A stretch of DNA of 64,000 nt from Harmonia axyridis (taxonomy: Eukaryota > Arthropoda > Insecta > Coleoptera > Coccinellidae). The DNA lies in assembly GCF_914767665.1 (NCBI RefSeq), contig NC_059504.1:48949720-49013719 (forward strand), in the 5' to 3' direction. A program made the translations under genes and the position numbers. The notes under the pieces are model-generated. The model was not told where the DNA came from and did not search any database. It saw only the letters and a program-made list of their open reading frames with translations. Position 1 is the stretch's first letter. Each line of letters opens with the position of its first letter. This document shows positions 23,672 to 34,200 of the stretch, one piece after another.

Positions 23672-24675
23672 TTAGTAATGTGTTCGTGCACCGCGATTAC
23701 CTATACACTTCCCAAAATGTCCCGGCATTGATGCAATAATTTCTTCTTGAGGTATACTGTCCCAAGCTACCTGTACTTCATGTCTCAGAGCTGCCAAAAT
23801 CGGTGAGGGCTGGGGTAAATTTCCATGATGTCCCAAACATGCTCTATGGGTGAGAGTTTGGGGGATCTGGGCGGCCATAGCAAAAGATTCATATGGGTCG
23901 CTTCGAAAAAAATTATACTCACTCTGACAACATGAGGTCAGGCATTACCTTGCTGAAATATTGGATTATCGAGCCAGATGAGGTAATGGAGAACATATGG
24001 CTCCACTATTTCTTGGATGTAACGCAGCGTTACCTCGAATGAAGACTAGAGGTGACCTACTTGCACGTGCAATAGCACCCCAAACCTAACGCCTACTGTA
24101 AGGTGTACATGACGATCAACATCAAACTGATGTTCACATCTTTCTTGCCAACGTCATCTTACCCTCATTCGACCATCATGTGCACCAAGGAGAATCGAGA
24201 TTCATCAGAAAAGACGACCTGACGCCATTCCACATTCCAATGTTGACTTTCTCTGCACCACTGTAATCGATGCCGGCGATGCTCTACCGTCAGAAGTAAC
24301 ACAAAATGGGGTCGATAATGCTGCAGTCCAAAAGACCTTATCTGGCGGTAAACCATTCGGACAGTTACAGGATGGCCTTGTTCTCCTAACCACTCATCAA
24401 CCAAAGATAGAGTAGTCGCAAATCGGTCTCTAATGGCCATAAGTCTTAGACGTCGATTTTGAACTTCATTTGTGTTTCTTTGACTTCCGGTGCTGACTTC
24501 GATTTTGGGCTTTATCAAACCACACTTGACAACATCTCATAACAGTAGTTGGATTTTTGTTCGTACAGTTAGCGATTTCTCGAAATGACAACCCCGCCTT
24601 CCGTAGACCAATAATTCGACCTCTTTCAAATTCACTTCGCTGGCCATAAATTCCGCTCACACGTGCTCTAGGCAT
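23672..24675 (-). pseudogene. Tc1-like transposase, frameshifted
   Basis: The start at 24675 gives MPRARVSGIYGQRSEFERGR, an N-terminal helix-turn-helix with GLRKAGLSFREIA. A shift near 24500 leads to a second frame (24518-24165) with RFATTLSLVDEWL and WRQVVFSDESRFSL, which contains the first catalytic aspartate. Another break leads to the C-terminus (23878-23672) with IPQEEIIASMPGHFGKCIGNRGARTHY-type residues, the usual Tc1 ending. The total span of about 334 codons equals the normal length of 340, so only small indels separate this copy from a full frame. The second catalytic region near 24000 is not readable. Confidence 0.8.
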
Positions 24676-24884
24676 TTTAACAACTAAACATCGACTTTGG
24701 TTCTCCTCGAACATCTGGTTTGTTGTACAATTCAATAAAACTTGCGAAAAACTACAATATTTAAGTAACAAAAATTGTTTGCATGAAAAAACCTTCAAGG
24801 TTTTTCTCTTCAAATTAAATATTTCACTTCTTGCTATACTATCTATTTTTCACCGAAAAAAATTTTAAGCTCCTCCTGGGATTC

Positions 24885-24907
24885 AATAATAATAATAATA
24901 ATAATAA
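24885..24907. repeat. AAT microsatellite
   Basis: Uninterrupted AAT/ATA repeat of about 23 bases in the 5' flank of the Tc1 transposase. Confidence 0.9.
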
Positions 24908-25190
24908 ACGCCTTAATTGGATAGATGCATTCTACTCAGGGGCGAAGTCTAGCAATGCTATTCAACTTAATCCCCCAGGTAGAGTAAAGCAGAATAACAT
25001 TATTTACATTGAATAATCATATGAAAAAATTGAAAACTCTAAGACAAAAAAAAATCAAGAAAAAAAAACAGAACAAAAAGTGAAACATGAAATAGAAGGA
25101 AACTGCCTCTCGCGTCAGTTTCTTTGTCAGTTAGTATATTATAGACAATGAATAATCTTTCATCTACGGGGCGAGACCCAACAAAAACTC

Positions 25191-25680
25191 AAAGCCAGCA
25201 ATAAACCCCCATCTACGTTACATACAGTCAATTACACGCAAAGGACAACCTATCAAAACACAATCAAATCGTGTAATTAACCCATCGAGGACCGTCCATG
25301 ATCATCGAATATAAAACGGGCGTTATAAAAAACGGACACGGAACGTCATTTGTATTCCGATTGGCGGCCCAATGACGAAAAACAAACAGTAAAAAAGGCG
25401 GAACGCGCCCGTTGTTGCAGATAAAAGACCGGGTCGTAAAGCTAGGCAATTTGCTTAAATTTATAAGGAGATCTACATCCCGACCACTGCTGGAACTATA
25501 ACCGTCGAATTTGATTCATTACGGCGACGACCATTTGCAATTAAATTCTGACAGACATAGTAGAGTCGGTCTGGCTTTTCTATCGGAGATCTAGTAGACA
25601 CATTGTGTCAATTTTGACGTTTGCAGTACCGTATTCTGGAGAATTTTCGTTCGGACAAGTTGTGGACCGTAGTTTTTTTA
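25191..25680. other. No gene recognised
   Basis: Apart from the block repeated at 23.47 kb, this is single-copy sequence of moderate GC content. No convincing frame. Confidence 0.4.
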
Positions 25681-26924
25681 TACAGGGTGTTCCTAAATTG
25701 AACGTACAAACGAAAAGGGGAGATTCCTTAAGTGAGTTTGAGAAAAAAAAGTCCCATAAACATGGGGTCGCAAACGTTTCGTTTTCGAGATACAGAGTGT
25801 TGAAGTTTGAATTTTTTTCAAGTTTTTTTCTCATATTATCTACACTTCAGAAGATATTCAACTGAAATTTGGCATAGATATTATTACATTTGAGAGTTCT
25901 CACCACGTGACATGGCAATTTCGATAGAAGATCTACAGGGTGATATTTTTTCTGGAACACTGCCACCTGTTCTTCGGTAGAACTTTTTTTTGGTGAGCAA
26001 CTGTTAATTTGAAAAAATGTAAAAAGAAGCTTTGTTCTTATACTAAACTTTTCGGTCTTCTGTAGTTTTGTCGTATCTACCAACGATTTCGATAAAAAAT
26101 ATTTTGAACGATTCTCTCGAAATTCTCGTGAAAATCCAAATTATGATGGGAAGGCCACTTTGTAAGCTGTGGAGAATGAATTCAGTGTCAGTTTTCAAGG
26201 AAATTTTCCTGATCTGTAGCGATGATTCATAAAGATTCGATCAACTCGTATAATCAACACAAAAAATGTATTACAACAAGAAACGTAAAACTAAAAAAAA
26301 AATCATAACAAGAAAACTGAGTAACAGCAAAGGACTGAACTAAAGTAAATCTTGAAAATGTCCTCCCCCAACTCTTATACAAGCTTCTGTTCTTCGTCTC
26401 ATAATAATAATTTGATGTGTCAAAACTGGCACTGAATTCATTCACCACAGATTACAAACTGGCCTTCCTATCATAGTTACGAGAATTTCGAGAGAATCGT
26501 TCAAATTTTTTTTTCTCGAAATCGTTGGTAGATACGACAAAACTACAGAAGACCGAAAAGTTTAGTATAAGAACAAAGCTTCTTTTTACATTTTTTCAAA
26601 TCAACAGTTGCTCACCAAAAAAAAGTTCTGCAGAAGAACAGGTGGCAGTGTTCCAGAAAAAATATCACCCTGTAGATCTTCTATCGAAATTGCCATGTCA
26701 CGTGGTGAGAACTCTCAAATGTAATATCTATGCCAAATTTCAGTTGAATATCTTGTGAAGTGTAGATACTATGAGAAAAAAACTTGAAAAAAATTCAAAC
26801 TTCAACACTCTGTATCTCGAAAACGAAACGTTTGCGACCCAATGTTTATGGGACTTTTTTTTCTTAAACTCACTTAAGGAATCTCCCCTTTTCGTTTGTA
26901 CGTTCAATTTAGGAACACCCTGTA
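25681..26924. mobile_element. Foldback element, 1.24 kb
   Basis: Ends read TACAGGGTGTTCCTAAATTG and its complement. Arms of about 515 bases (25681-26196 and 26415-26924) are inverted copies with a few mismatches; the centre is about 220 bases. Mirror frames at 25847-26083 and 26525-26758 encode the same peptide only because the arms are copies. TA at each edge fits a Tc1/mariner-type target. No transposase is present. Confidence 0.8.
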
Positions 26925-27284
26925 TAGAAGATTTCAATGCTCTCAAAACTAGATCAGATTTTCAAATACAATCAACCGATGCTACAATTGATCTTAAACA
27001 CTAATGTCTGTCATGTTTTTCCCGAAATTATCAAACCTCTCAAACTATCTCTTGATGAACAATAGGATTCATTATCGTTTTATAATTCATCCATTTGACG
27101 TTTGGTTGGTTAAGATTTAGAAAATGGGTATTCATTCAATTGAAAAACTCAACGATATTAATAACAATATTTCCCTTCAGTGGTGAGGTGAGATCCTACT
27201 AATTTATTATCGATTGACACATCAATTTTCGGTACCTTCCCTTCCCCTCACCGTATAGTTAATATGAGGGTAAAGACGGATTCG

Positions 27285-27848
27285 TTATCAGTGTGTCGAA
27301 CCTTCAGAGTAATAAACTCTGCATAAGCCATTTTCAGCAAGCAAATTTTGTCCCCGACATGAACTATGAAATTTGACATGAAGCGCGCGGAAATGAAAAC
27401 ATATGAGTGATACGATATTTCACTCAATTCGCGAGTTTCTCTACAAAGAATGCACTTCTTATGTCCCCTAGTGAGAATGCACTTCTTATGTCCCCTAGTG
27501 AGAATGCACTTCTTATGTCCCCTAGTGAATCAACGTTTCATATCAACTAAAAATATATTGAAATAAATACCTAAATATATCAGATATTCAGAAAACAAAC
27601 TTCAAGCGCGCCAAACGACGTGAAACAACCGATGACACTAGGAGGTCAAAAGTTGCCAACCTTGAATTTCAGCAGTTAGATGATAAATATTCTGCTCATT
27701 TTAAATTCGACAATTATGAAAAATATCGGATTCCAAATATTCAAATTTGTATATTGAATCGGGAATCACTGAAATATATATTTCATTCAATATAATATCT
27801 AACCATGTTGGGGACATGTAAAAATTGCGTATACGTCCTCTCTCTATG
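27285..27848. mobile_element. Second copy of the short element found at 5.0 kb, inverted
   Basis: Read on the minus strand it follows 5035-5637 from CATAGAGAGAGGACGTATACGC (split here for length) to the CAGAGTAATAAAC end near 27310. It differs by point changes and by an internal triplication. No flanking duplication is obvious. Confidence 0.65.
27448..27528 (+). repeat. Three exact 27-bp tandem copies
   Basis: The unit GAATGCACTTCTTATGTCCC plus CTAGTGA is repeated three times without a mismatch. The sister copy at 5.0 kb has a single diverged unit at this place, so the triplication is specific to this copy and probably young. Confidence 0.95.
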
Positions 27849-28497
27849 GTCAAACGTTATCGTTCCAGAACGTTCAAGGCTCAAAATTAAAAAATTATTG
27901 ACTAAATGATGAAATTATAGATGGATCAAAAATCACTTATTCGGTTGTTCATATTCCAAAATAATCTTATTAATTCATGGGTCTTTCCATTAAACACACA
28001 TGTTTTTTTTTTGAAAATTGGACTTTAATCGTCAAAGTAGTCTACTTCAAAAGTGAAATAGGCGAATTAGTCTTCAAACTCAGCAATCACTTGTTCATTT
28101 TAGCCAAGTCTCTTTCCCTGACCAATTTTTACTGTTGTTGTCGATGAAGAAGAGTCTGAATAACACTAATCATGCCATTTATCAGTTTGCACAGTATTTT
28201 TCCATCAAAAGCTGTGTTTTTATCAATAGACGAAACGCTTTTCTATAAATTTTTCGAAAAGCAACAAATTTAGCTCAACGAATTATTGACAAGCATCTCT
28301 TGCAGCTAAGTACTAAGTTAAGAGACAATAATTATAAATCATGTTGAACTATATTTATTCCGGGCCTATATATTCAAGCAAGAAAAGAAACTAGCACTCT
28401 TCCCTGTTTTTTTTATGTGGTAACCAAAAAAAAAGTATATTGCTGCTCATATTGCGGCTTTTATAAATTGTGTGAATTCAGATTAAAGCTGGTTAAC
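27849..28497. other. No gene recognised
   Basis: AT-rich single-copy DNA. Confidence 0.4.
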
Positions 28498-28544
28498 ATA
28501 TTTCACAATAAATAAAATAAAACGAAGTAATTTCCACTATGTTA

Positions 28545-28602
28545 TTTAATTGTTAGCAACAATTGTTTCGCCACACTGTGGCTTCATCAGGCTACATTTC
28601 TG
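28545..28602 (-). ncRNA. Hammerhead ribozyme candidate in 3' pseudo-LTR
   Basis: Same sequence as at 29341-29392 but on the minus strand, i.e. in the sense orientation of the element. CTGATGA, an extra A, stem II GCCAC/GTGGC, then GAAAC and a self-complementary stem III ACAA/TTGT, with TAGC/GCTA closing stem I. An additional A between the core and stem II is known from the chrysanthemum chlorotic mottle viroid hammerhead. Confidence 0.65.
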
Positions 28603-28722
28603 AACTGATAAGAGTACAAAGGTTTTCGGAATCTTATATAGGAACAAAATTGACACAAAAATATTCGAAAGGGTATAAATTACAAAGTTATATTGGACCA
28701 TTTACAGCCTGGGATTTCCAAA

Positions 28723-29247
28723 CTATCGGAAGAAATTCAATAAAGGGGATGAGTTTACATCCGTTTGTTCGTTCAACAGAATATTTTGGGTATTATACCT
28801 GTTTATTTCCAGGGATTCTAAGAGTGTTAGTCTTAAGCTCTTGTTTTCTAAATGAAGAATTTTAAAGTTATTATTGAAGGTATGGTCCCATTCTTTTAAG
28901 TGATTCGCGTAGGTTGAAAACGAACTATCAGATGTATAACTCTTTTGGTGTTCCTTTATCCTTTTATTGAACGATCTTCCTGTTTGTCCAATATAAACCA
29001 TAGGGCAATCATTACAGGTTAACTTGTAGACACCGGATTTAGTTTCTTTATCTGTTTTGTCTTTATTGTTTTTAATGAACATCTCTAAGTTGTTACTTGT
29101 TTTGAAGGATATTGTGTAATTGAATTTTGTTTTCAAGTATTTAGCAATCTTTTCAGAAATATTATTAACATAAGTTAACGAAAAAAATTTAGTATCAATA
29201 CCATAATTTACCTTAGGGTATGTTAGACAAGGCTGTAAATGGTCCAA
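28723..29247 (-). CDS. Penelope-like GIY-YIG endonuclease domain
   Basis: The 174-residue frame is the C-terminal endonuclease of a Penelope-like retroelement, which nicks the target for reverse transcription. GVY (72-74) and YIG (85-87) are spaced as usual, followed by R91, R96 and a Glu in LLESLEI (about 147). C78 and C81 together with H116 and H122 look like the CCHH zinc-binding set typical for insect Penelope proteins. The first methionine at 29247 lies in the inverted pseudo-LTR, so the true protein began further upstream with a reverse transcriptase that is lost here. The frame itself is intact. Confidence 0.85.
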   Translation of the reverse strand: MDHLQPCLTYPKVNYGIDTKFFSLTYVNNISEKIAKYLKTKFNYTISFKTSNNLEMFIKNNKDKTDKETKSGVYKLTCNDCPMVYIGQTGRSFNKRIKEHQKSYTSDSSFSTYANHLKEWDHTFNNNFKILHLENKSLRLTLLESLEINRYNTQNILLNEQTDVNSSPLLNFFR

Positions 29248-29340
29248 TATAACTTTGTAATTTATACCCTTTCGAATATTTTTGTGTCAATTTTGTTCCT
29301 ATATAAGATTCCGAAAACCTTTGTACTCTTATCAGTTCAG

Positions 29341-29392
29341 AAATGTAGCCTGATGAAGCCACAGTGTGGCGAAACAATTGTTGCTAACAATT
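29341..29392 (+). ncRNA. Hammerhead ribozyme candidate in inverted pseudo-LTR
   Basis: Stem I TAGC (29346-29349) with GCTA (29383-29386), CTGATGA at 29350-29356, extra A29357, stem II GCCAC/GTGGC with loop AGT, GAA at 29371-29373, stem III ACAA/TTGT with no loop, and U29382 as the cleavage-site base. A U at this position is allowed but less favourable than C or A. Confidence 0.6.
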
Positions 29393-29480
29393 AAATAACA
29401 TAGTGGAAATTACTTCGTTTTATTTTATTTATAATGAATTTCCGCCAAGTAAGGACCGAATCCATTAAATATTTCACAAT

Positions 29481-30128
29481 CAATAATGAAGTGCTGATGA
29501 AACAGGTTTGGTTTGAATTAATATGCCGACAACTCTGAACAATATTAGGAACAATGAATATCGTTCAAACTCGTCCTGCCCGGCTATTCGCTAATATTCG
29601 GACAAATTGAAATGTGCAGGCGTATTTGGACACACGGTCCGAGTGCATTTGTAGTTGGGACACAGAGAGGCTTTGGGATAGTTTTCAATTTAAATATGGA
29701 GTAATGGAATGGATTATCCAGGGAATAACGGTGAAAAGTGAGTACAAACCAGTTCCATTATCCTGTAGGTCCGCTTTCTCTCTGATGCCAGTGGGACGTA
29801 TTTCGGGAAAAAGAGAATATAGGAGTTGTGAAGTTAACTCTGGTGGTATTCCGAAAAATCTCTATTCAGTCCTCTGAATGTTTAATTTAGGAAATTTGTT
29901 TCCACATAGCGACGAGAGGAATAGATCGAAAATGTTTCAATGAAGAATGAGTGAGAATTGCAGCTACGGAAAGGCTGCACTTCGAACAATGAATTCCTAA
30001 TTCACTTCTTTCCAAAGGGAATTTTCCCAAAATTAAAACGGTATAATTTATCAAAGGAAGATGTGTCTCAAAACTCTCCAAGGTGAGCCAAGATTCTGAT
30101 AAATCAATTGAGACAATCCAACTATTCT
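29481..30128. other. No gene recognised
   Basis: Single-copy DNA with short chance frames (for example 29614-29877). Confidence 0.4.
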
Positions 30129-30200
30129 GTAATGACTCTGTCTGCTCGCAGATGGCGCTGTGGATTTTCGCGTCACACTACTTCGGCCCCGGCAGATTTA
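30129..30200 (+). repeat. LINE 5'-end-like segment
   Basis: TGACTCTGTCTGCTCGCAGA at 30130 and the following ~50 bases match the start of the LINE at 61178 with substitutions but in colinear order (ATGGCGCT, CGCG-CACAC, CCGGC-GATTTA). After about 30200 the two diverge. It may be the 5' end of a related LINE or of a non-autonomous element that took its promoter. Confidence 0.6.
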
Positions 30201-30253
30201 AAGGTGCCGTGACAACGCAACAGTGTCACCTCTCCACGATGGTGAGAGAGGGT

Positions 30254-30320
30254 GTGTCTAAGGCAGAGATAGCTGGATAGCCTAACTGATGAGTCCACCA
30301 GCGATGTCGGGACGAAACAT
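30254..30320 (+). ncRNA. Hammerhead ribozyme candidate (type III)
   Basis: Core CTGATGA at 30286-30292, stem II GTCC (30293-30296) with GGAC (30310-30313) and a 13-base loop, GAAAC at 30314-30318. Stem III pairs GTGT (30254-30257) with ACAT (30317-30320), one G-U. The cleavage base is C30258. Stem I pairs TAAGGC (30259-30264) with GCCTAA (30280-30285), one A-A mismatch, closed by a 15-base loop. All conserved core bases and the G10.1-C11.1 pair are present. No transposon body is identified around it except the LINE 5'-like segment upstream. Confidence 0.6.
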
Positions 30321-30329
30321 CAAACTCCT

Positions 30330-31477
30330 GGAAGAGGGCACATCTCATAACTTGGCTCGAGAAAGAATGACCAAAATTATATATTCCCGATGGAGGAAGA
30401 ATTGATAAGAATGTACTTTTGCTTCATATGGTTGACATTTGCATCATCATTCTGGTTCTTCTTGAATTCGTTTCTGAGCCTACTCTCATGATTTGGTACT
30501 TTGTGAATTCTTTCAATGTGGCTTCTTAACATCCCATGTTTATGCGAACAAGATGTGAGGACGAACATCCAGGAAGAAATTGACGACATGATTTTCTGGC
30601 AAGAGACATAATAGAACGGTTTCATCTCTGTATGAAGAACGAGAGACGCCAACTACTTGATTTAATCTTTAGAATGTGCCTTCGTTATAAATAAATAAAG
30701 ATTAATTTTCCAATTCATACAATGGCGATTGTTAAATTTTCAAAACAAGGAGTAGTACTGTTGTGCTTTGTATTCAGTCGATGTTGTGTTGGTAGAAATA
30801 ATTAAACCTTATCTACCGAAAGATATGACCTTCACATTTACAGGTTCAGAATCATTGTAATTCGAAGTTGCACTTCTCCCCCTACTAGAGCTGCTACGCC
30901 GTTCTCCACATTGTACAGATTCAATTTCCCTCTCCAATTATCACATGTTTCGTAATGACTTATCAAGAAAAAAAATAGCAACGCCACAGAAGCAGCATCA
31001 AACAGCTCGGTATCAGGCAGGCTCTTCTGTTGACATATGAAGGTGGATCCCTCATTTGTTATTCATCTACCAGCCCACCACCCTTGTTAGTGTGAGCAGC
31101 GCACTTCCGGTTGATTTGTAGTATGCAATAGGAGGGTAATTAAGGTTGTTTACGACTCCATGATATTTGCTTTTCAAATGGGAGATTCCAGAGGCAGAGC
31201 ATTCCTTGGGTTTACGATGCATGTGATGTTCCTTGGGGCCGTTCCTTTCGGCACCACTGGGGGCCCCGCGGATACGGGGTTATTGATTACGGGCATAAAT
31301 AATGGATATAAATTAGGCGAGGACGATGGGAGATGCGAAAAAAAGGAGGTTAGGAGGGTAGAGGGCGCCAGGGCGGAATAGGAAGAAATCGGCAGTGTTG
31401 CAGGTTGGCAAATTGATTGATTAATTCCATTGGATGTTTATCATTGTCCTATGAACTCCTGGATCCATTTTATAATA
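30330..31477. other. No gene recognised
   Basis: Single-copy DNA; GC-elevated at about 31080-31390. A 73-codon frame at 31160-31381 is rich in G, R and E but not recognisable. Confidence 0.4.
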
Positions 31478-32014
31478 TACATGGTGATTCATTAGCTCAC
31501 CGAAAAACTTTTTCATATGAAAGATCATGTAATTAAAAAAAAAAGTTATGAAAACAGGTGTCCGATTTCAGGTATTCAAGGAAATAAAAGGCTTCAGAAG
31601 TGAAATTTATATCTATTGATATGATTCAAAAAGTTTTCCTACAAACAAGCGTAAATACGTTTTGGTCAGTTTATTGTCGTGTTCGATTACAATAAAAGCG
31701 TAGCATTAAAGTTAATAAGTTACACCTCAAAATGTACGCTTACTGTACGGAAGAGTAGGCCGATATCATATTCTTTTAGGGTTATTGCAAGAATACCTAC
31801 TGACAATGAACTAACAAGTACATTCACGCATTATCTGTTACTTTTTTGTTAGTAGTGAATCAAATGAATCAAAATCAATAGAATGAATTAAACTCTTGAA
31901 GATTTTATTTCCTCAAAAACTTGAAATCAGACATGTGTTCCTATAATGTTTAGTAGTTTAAATTACACGATCTTTCATATGGCAAAGATCGTTGAGCCAA
32001 TAAATCACCTTGTA
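31478..32014. mobile_element. MITE-like element with ~110-bp inverted ends
   Basis: Left end TACATGGTGATTCATTAGCT and right-end complement TACAAGGTGATTTATTGGCT start arms that match at roughly 75 percent over about 110 bases (shared CATATGAAAGATC and GGAAATAAAA). Length is 537 bp and no ORF is present. The ends resemble those of the foldback elements at 10.86 and 25.68 kb in starting with TACA and GTG. Confidence 0.6.
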
Positions 32015-34035
32015 AAATACAATATCTACTCTTTTTTCATCGAATCAGAATATTCATTTTTTTCGGATGACTATCTATAGTAAGCAGGTAAATTGATTTG
32101 TGAAATATATACAAAATATGCAGAGTGTCCAATTTATCACGAGGTGATTCTACAGGCAATTTTCACACTTGAAATATATATATCTCAACTTAAAAACCAT
32201 CATTTTTATCAGAATTCAGCGAACATTATTGGAAAGAGCGAAAAATGCGCTTCAGACTAGGACTGAATTAAACTGAAGAACTTTTATGGTACTCATATTA
32301 CGGTTTCGACATTGTAAACATTCCATTATCATTTTTATAGTAAATATGTACATTAGATCTCGTGGTTGATGTGTTTAGAGATAAATATTGGTATTTGGCT
32401 GATATAACACAAATTAGTGTCAGAATACTAAGCTCCAAAAAAAAAAAATCTCGCCAGCAATTGCGATAAAGAAAATGAAAAATGATTCTAAATACTCTCT
32501 TTCATGGGTAGAAATAGGCCTAATGAACATGAAATAACACACTGCAATCAAGCGAGCGTTTAAAAATGTTTAGGACAAATACTTTTCAAATTAGTCTAAT
32601 ACTCTAATGCATATGGAATTGACTTATAAATCAAAACATAAATCTTTATTGAGTTTAATACCGCCATACCGGAATAATTGACATCCTCATGAGGCTTATC
32701 TGTACCTCCCCATACAGAAATACCAAGTTTCTGCTGAAATCTAATATCTTAGTTTTACTGAAATTGCGTAGCAAATGGTAATAGAACTCTATTTCTGATT
32801 GATATGTAGAGGACTACTGGTTTATAAACACAGTTTCTGATCATTCGGTATGAATAAATATGCCGTGAGTAAATATTTCATCAAATCCTACCCATCGATT
32901 TGGTTCTCACTAGATGAAAATTCATTATTAACGAGAAATAGTTAACTCAATTTCCACAGAATACATTGTGAATCTACCATCGAATTTCATGCGATTTGCT
33001 TACTGCTATAGATTCTGATCAGTCCACCCCTGCGTTACCGAATTCCTGATGAGGGAACATTAGTTTTCCCAACTGATTACTGAACAGTTTCTAAGAATTC
33101 ACGTTGTTTGAGATGAGAACTTCCTGAATACGAAATTATTTCCATTAAGTCCCGACTAGCGTTTATTGATGCGAACTAAGGCCAGATGATGTCGAGATGA
33201 GACAGATGTCGGCTGAATTAATGACGTTTCGCCTTTTAACTTCACTTCTGTTTTTCTGTCCTCCACTTTTATTTTCAGTTCAGTCGCTAGGGTTGATTGG
33301 AAGAAAAAAGGACGCTACATGGTTTTCATGTTCTGTAACATTACTTTCGCGTTGTGCTATAACAGGTTTTTTCTTTTTCACATATCGTTCAATTTTTTTT
33401 AGTGTAACATGCTATCCTCCGAAAAACAAATGCACAACAGTTCAACAGGCAGTCTGGGCAGTGAAAAACGATGAATATCCATCCCTTCTAGAAGAACTTT
33501 AGTCTCAAATAAGGATTTTTCAGATCTACGACTCCAATTTGCGTACCATCCAGCGAAGGGAACTGAGATAGACGAGTATAATGAAAACTATATTCGGAGA
33601 GATGAGAGGTTGTTGATTCTGAACAAGTGAGTATATTGTCGAGTGTTCTGTCATGCATGTTGGTGAATCACTTTTGTCTCCAGGTTTATTTTTAGTTCAG
33701 CCGACATGTATTCCAGAGGATAGAGAGATTCTTCATTTTGCAAAATGCTGGTTGTGATTTTGAAGTATCCGAGATCAAGGAGCGAGTAGTTGGATTTCGA
33801 GTAAATATGCAGTGCGGAAATATGTGAATTAGAAAATATACGAAATAAATAAACGGAAGGTTTCTCAAGATTATGAATTTTGGTCAAGAAATTCATCATC
33901 CTGATTATCATTCATCAATTGAATTAATCAATTGCTTTTCAGCAGTCCTAAAAATTTGTAACCTTTAATGGATTCAATTATTTGAAAAATCATAAAATAT
34001 TTCGAAGAAACAAAAAGGCTACCGAATTGTTAAAT
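32015..34035. other. No gene recognised
   Basis: AT-rich single-copy DNA. A 101-codon plus frame at 33197-33502 has hydrophobic stretches but nothing family-specific. Confidence 0.4.
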
Positions 34036-34047
34036 TTGATCATAAAT

Positions 34048-34188
34048 TTGGTAAAAAATAAATGTAAACACTTACTACTTTCCACATATTTCTGTGGAAA
34101 GATCTGTGGAAATTAGTAAGTGTTTACATTTATTTTTTACCAAATCAATATGATTTTCCACCAAGTAAGGACTGAATCGATTAAATAC
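34048..34188. mobile_element. Minimal Penelope-like insertion
   Basis: A 141-bp insertion flanked by the exact 12-bp duplication TTGATCATAAAT (34036-34047 and 34189-34200). It has perfect inverted 28-base arms (34050-34077 and 34114-34141) and ends with TTCCACCAAGTAAGGACTGA, the same tail that closes the 28.5 kb Penelope-like element. It has no room for coding sequence. Confidence 0.7.
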
Positions 34189-34200
34189 TTGATCATAAAT

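Larger units (their letters stand above)
23528..25140 (-). mobile_element. Tc1-like transposon with terminal inverted repeats
   Basis: The ends 23528-23551 and 25117-25140 are inverted repeats of 24 bases with one mismatch (core ATACTAACTGACAA). A second inverted pair follows inside (AGAAGGAGC at 23570 and GCTCCTCCTGGG at 24870). A broken transposase lies between. A 45-base block (CAGCAATAAACCCC...CAGTCAATTA) is present on both sides, at about 23470-23513 and 25192-25236, in the same orientation; this is far too long for the 2-bp TA duplication of Tc1 elements. (AAT)n at 24885-24907 suggests a later change in the 3' flank. Confidence 0.75.
28510..29468 (-). mobile_element. Truncated Penelope-like element with inverted pseudo-LTRs
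   Basis: Flanked by the 12-bp direct duplication ATATTTCACAAT (28498-28509 and 29469-29480). The outer blocks 28515-28709 and 29229-29433 are inverted copies of each other, each with a hammerhead-like motif, and a GIY-YIG reading frame lies between on the minus strand. Outside the right block is a ~33-base tail (TTTCCGCCAAGTAAGGACCG and following) that also closes the element at 34.05 kb. Penelope-like elements typically have an inverted, truncated pseudo-LTR upstream and a short extension beside it. The reverse transcriptase is absent, so the copy is 5'-truncated and cannot move alone. Confidence 0.85.

Noticed and set aside
25605..27004. Paired frames on both arms of the 25.7 kb inverted repeat
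   Set aside because: Symmetry artefact of the inverted arms, with low-complexity composition.
33197..33502. Possible secreted or membrane protein of 101 residues
   Set aside because: Hydrophobic runs come from T-rich DNA; no family features, no splice context that helps.
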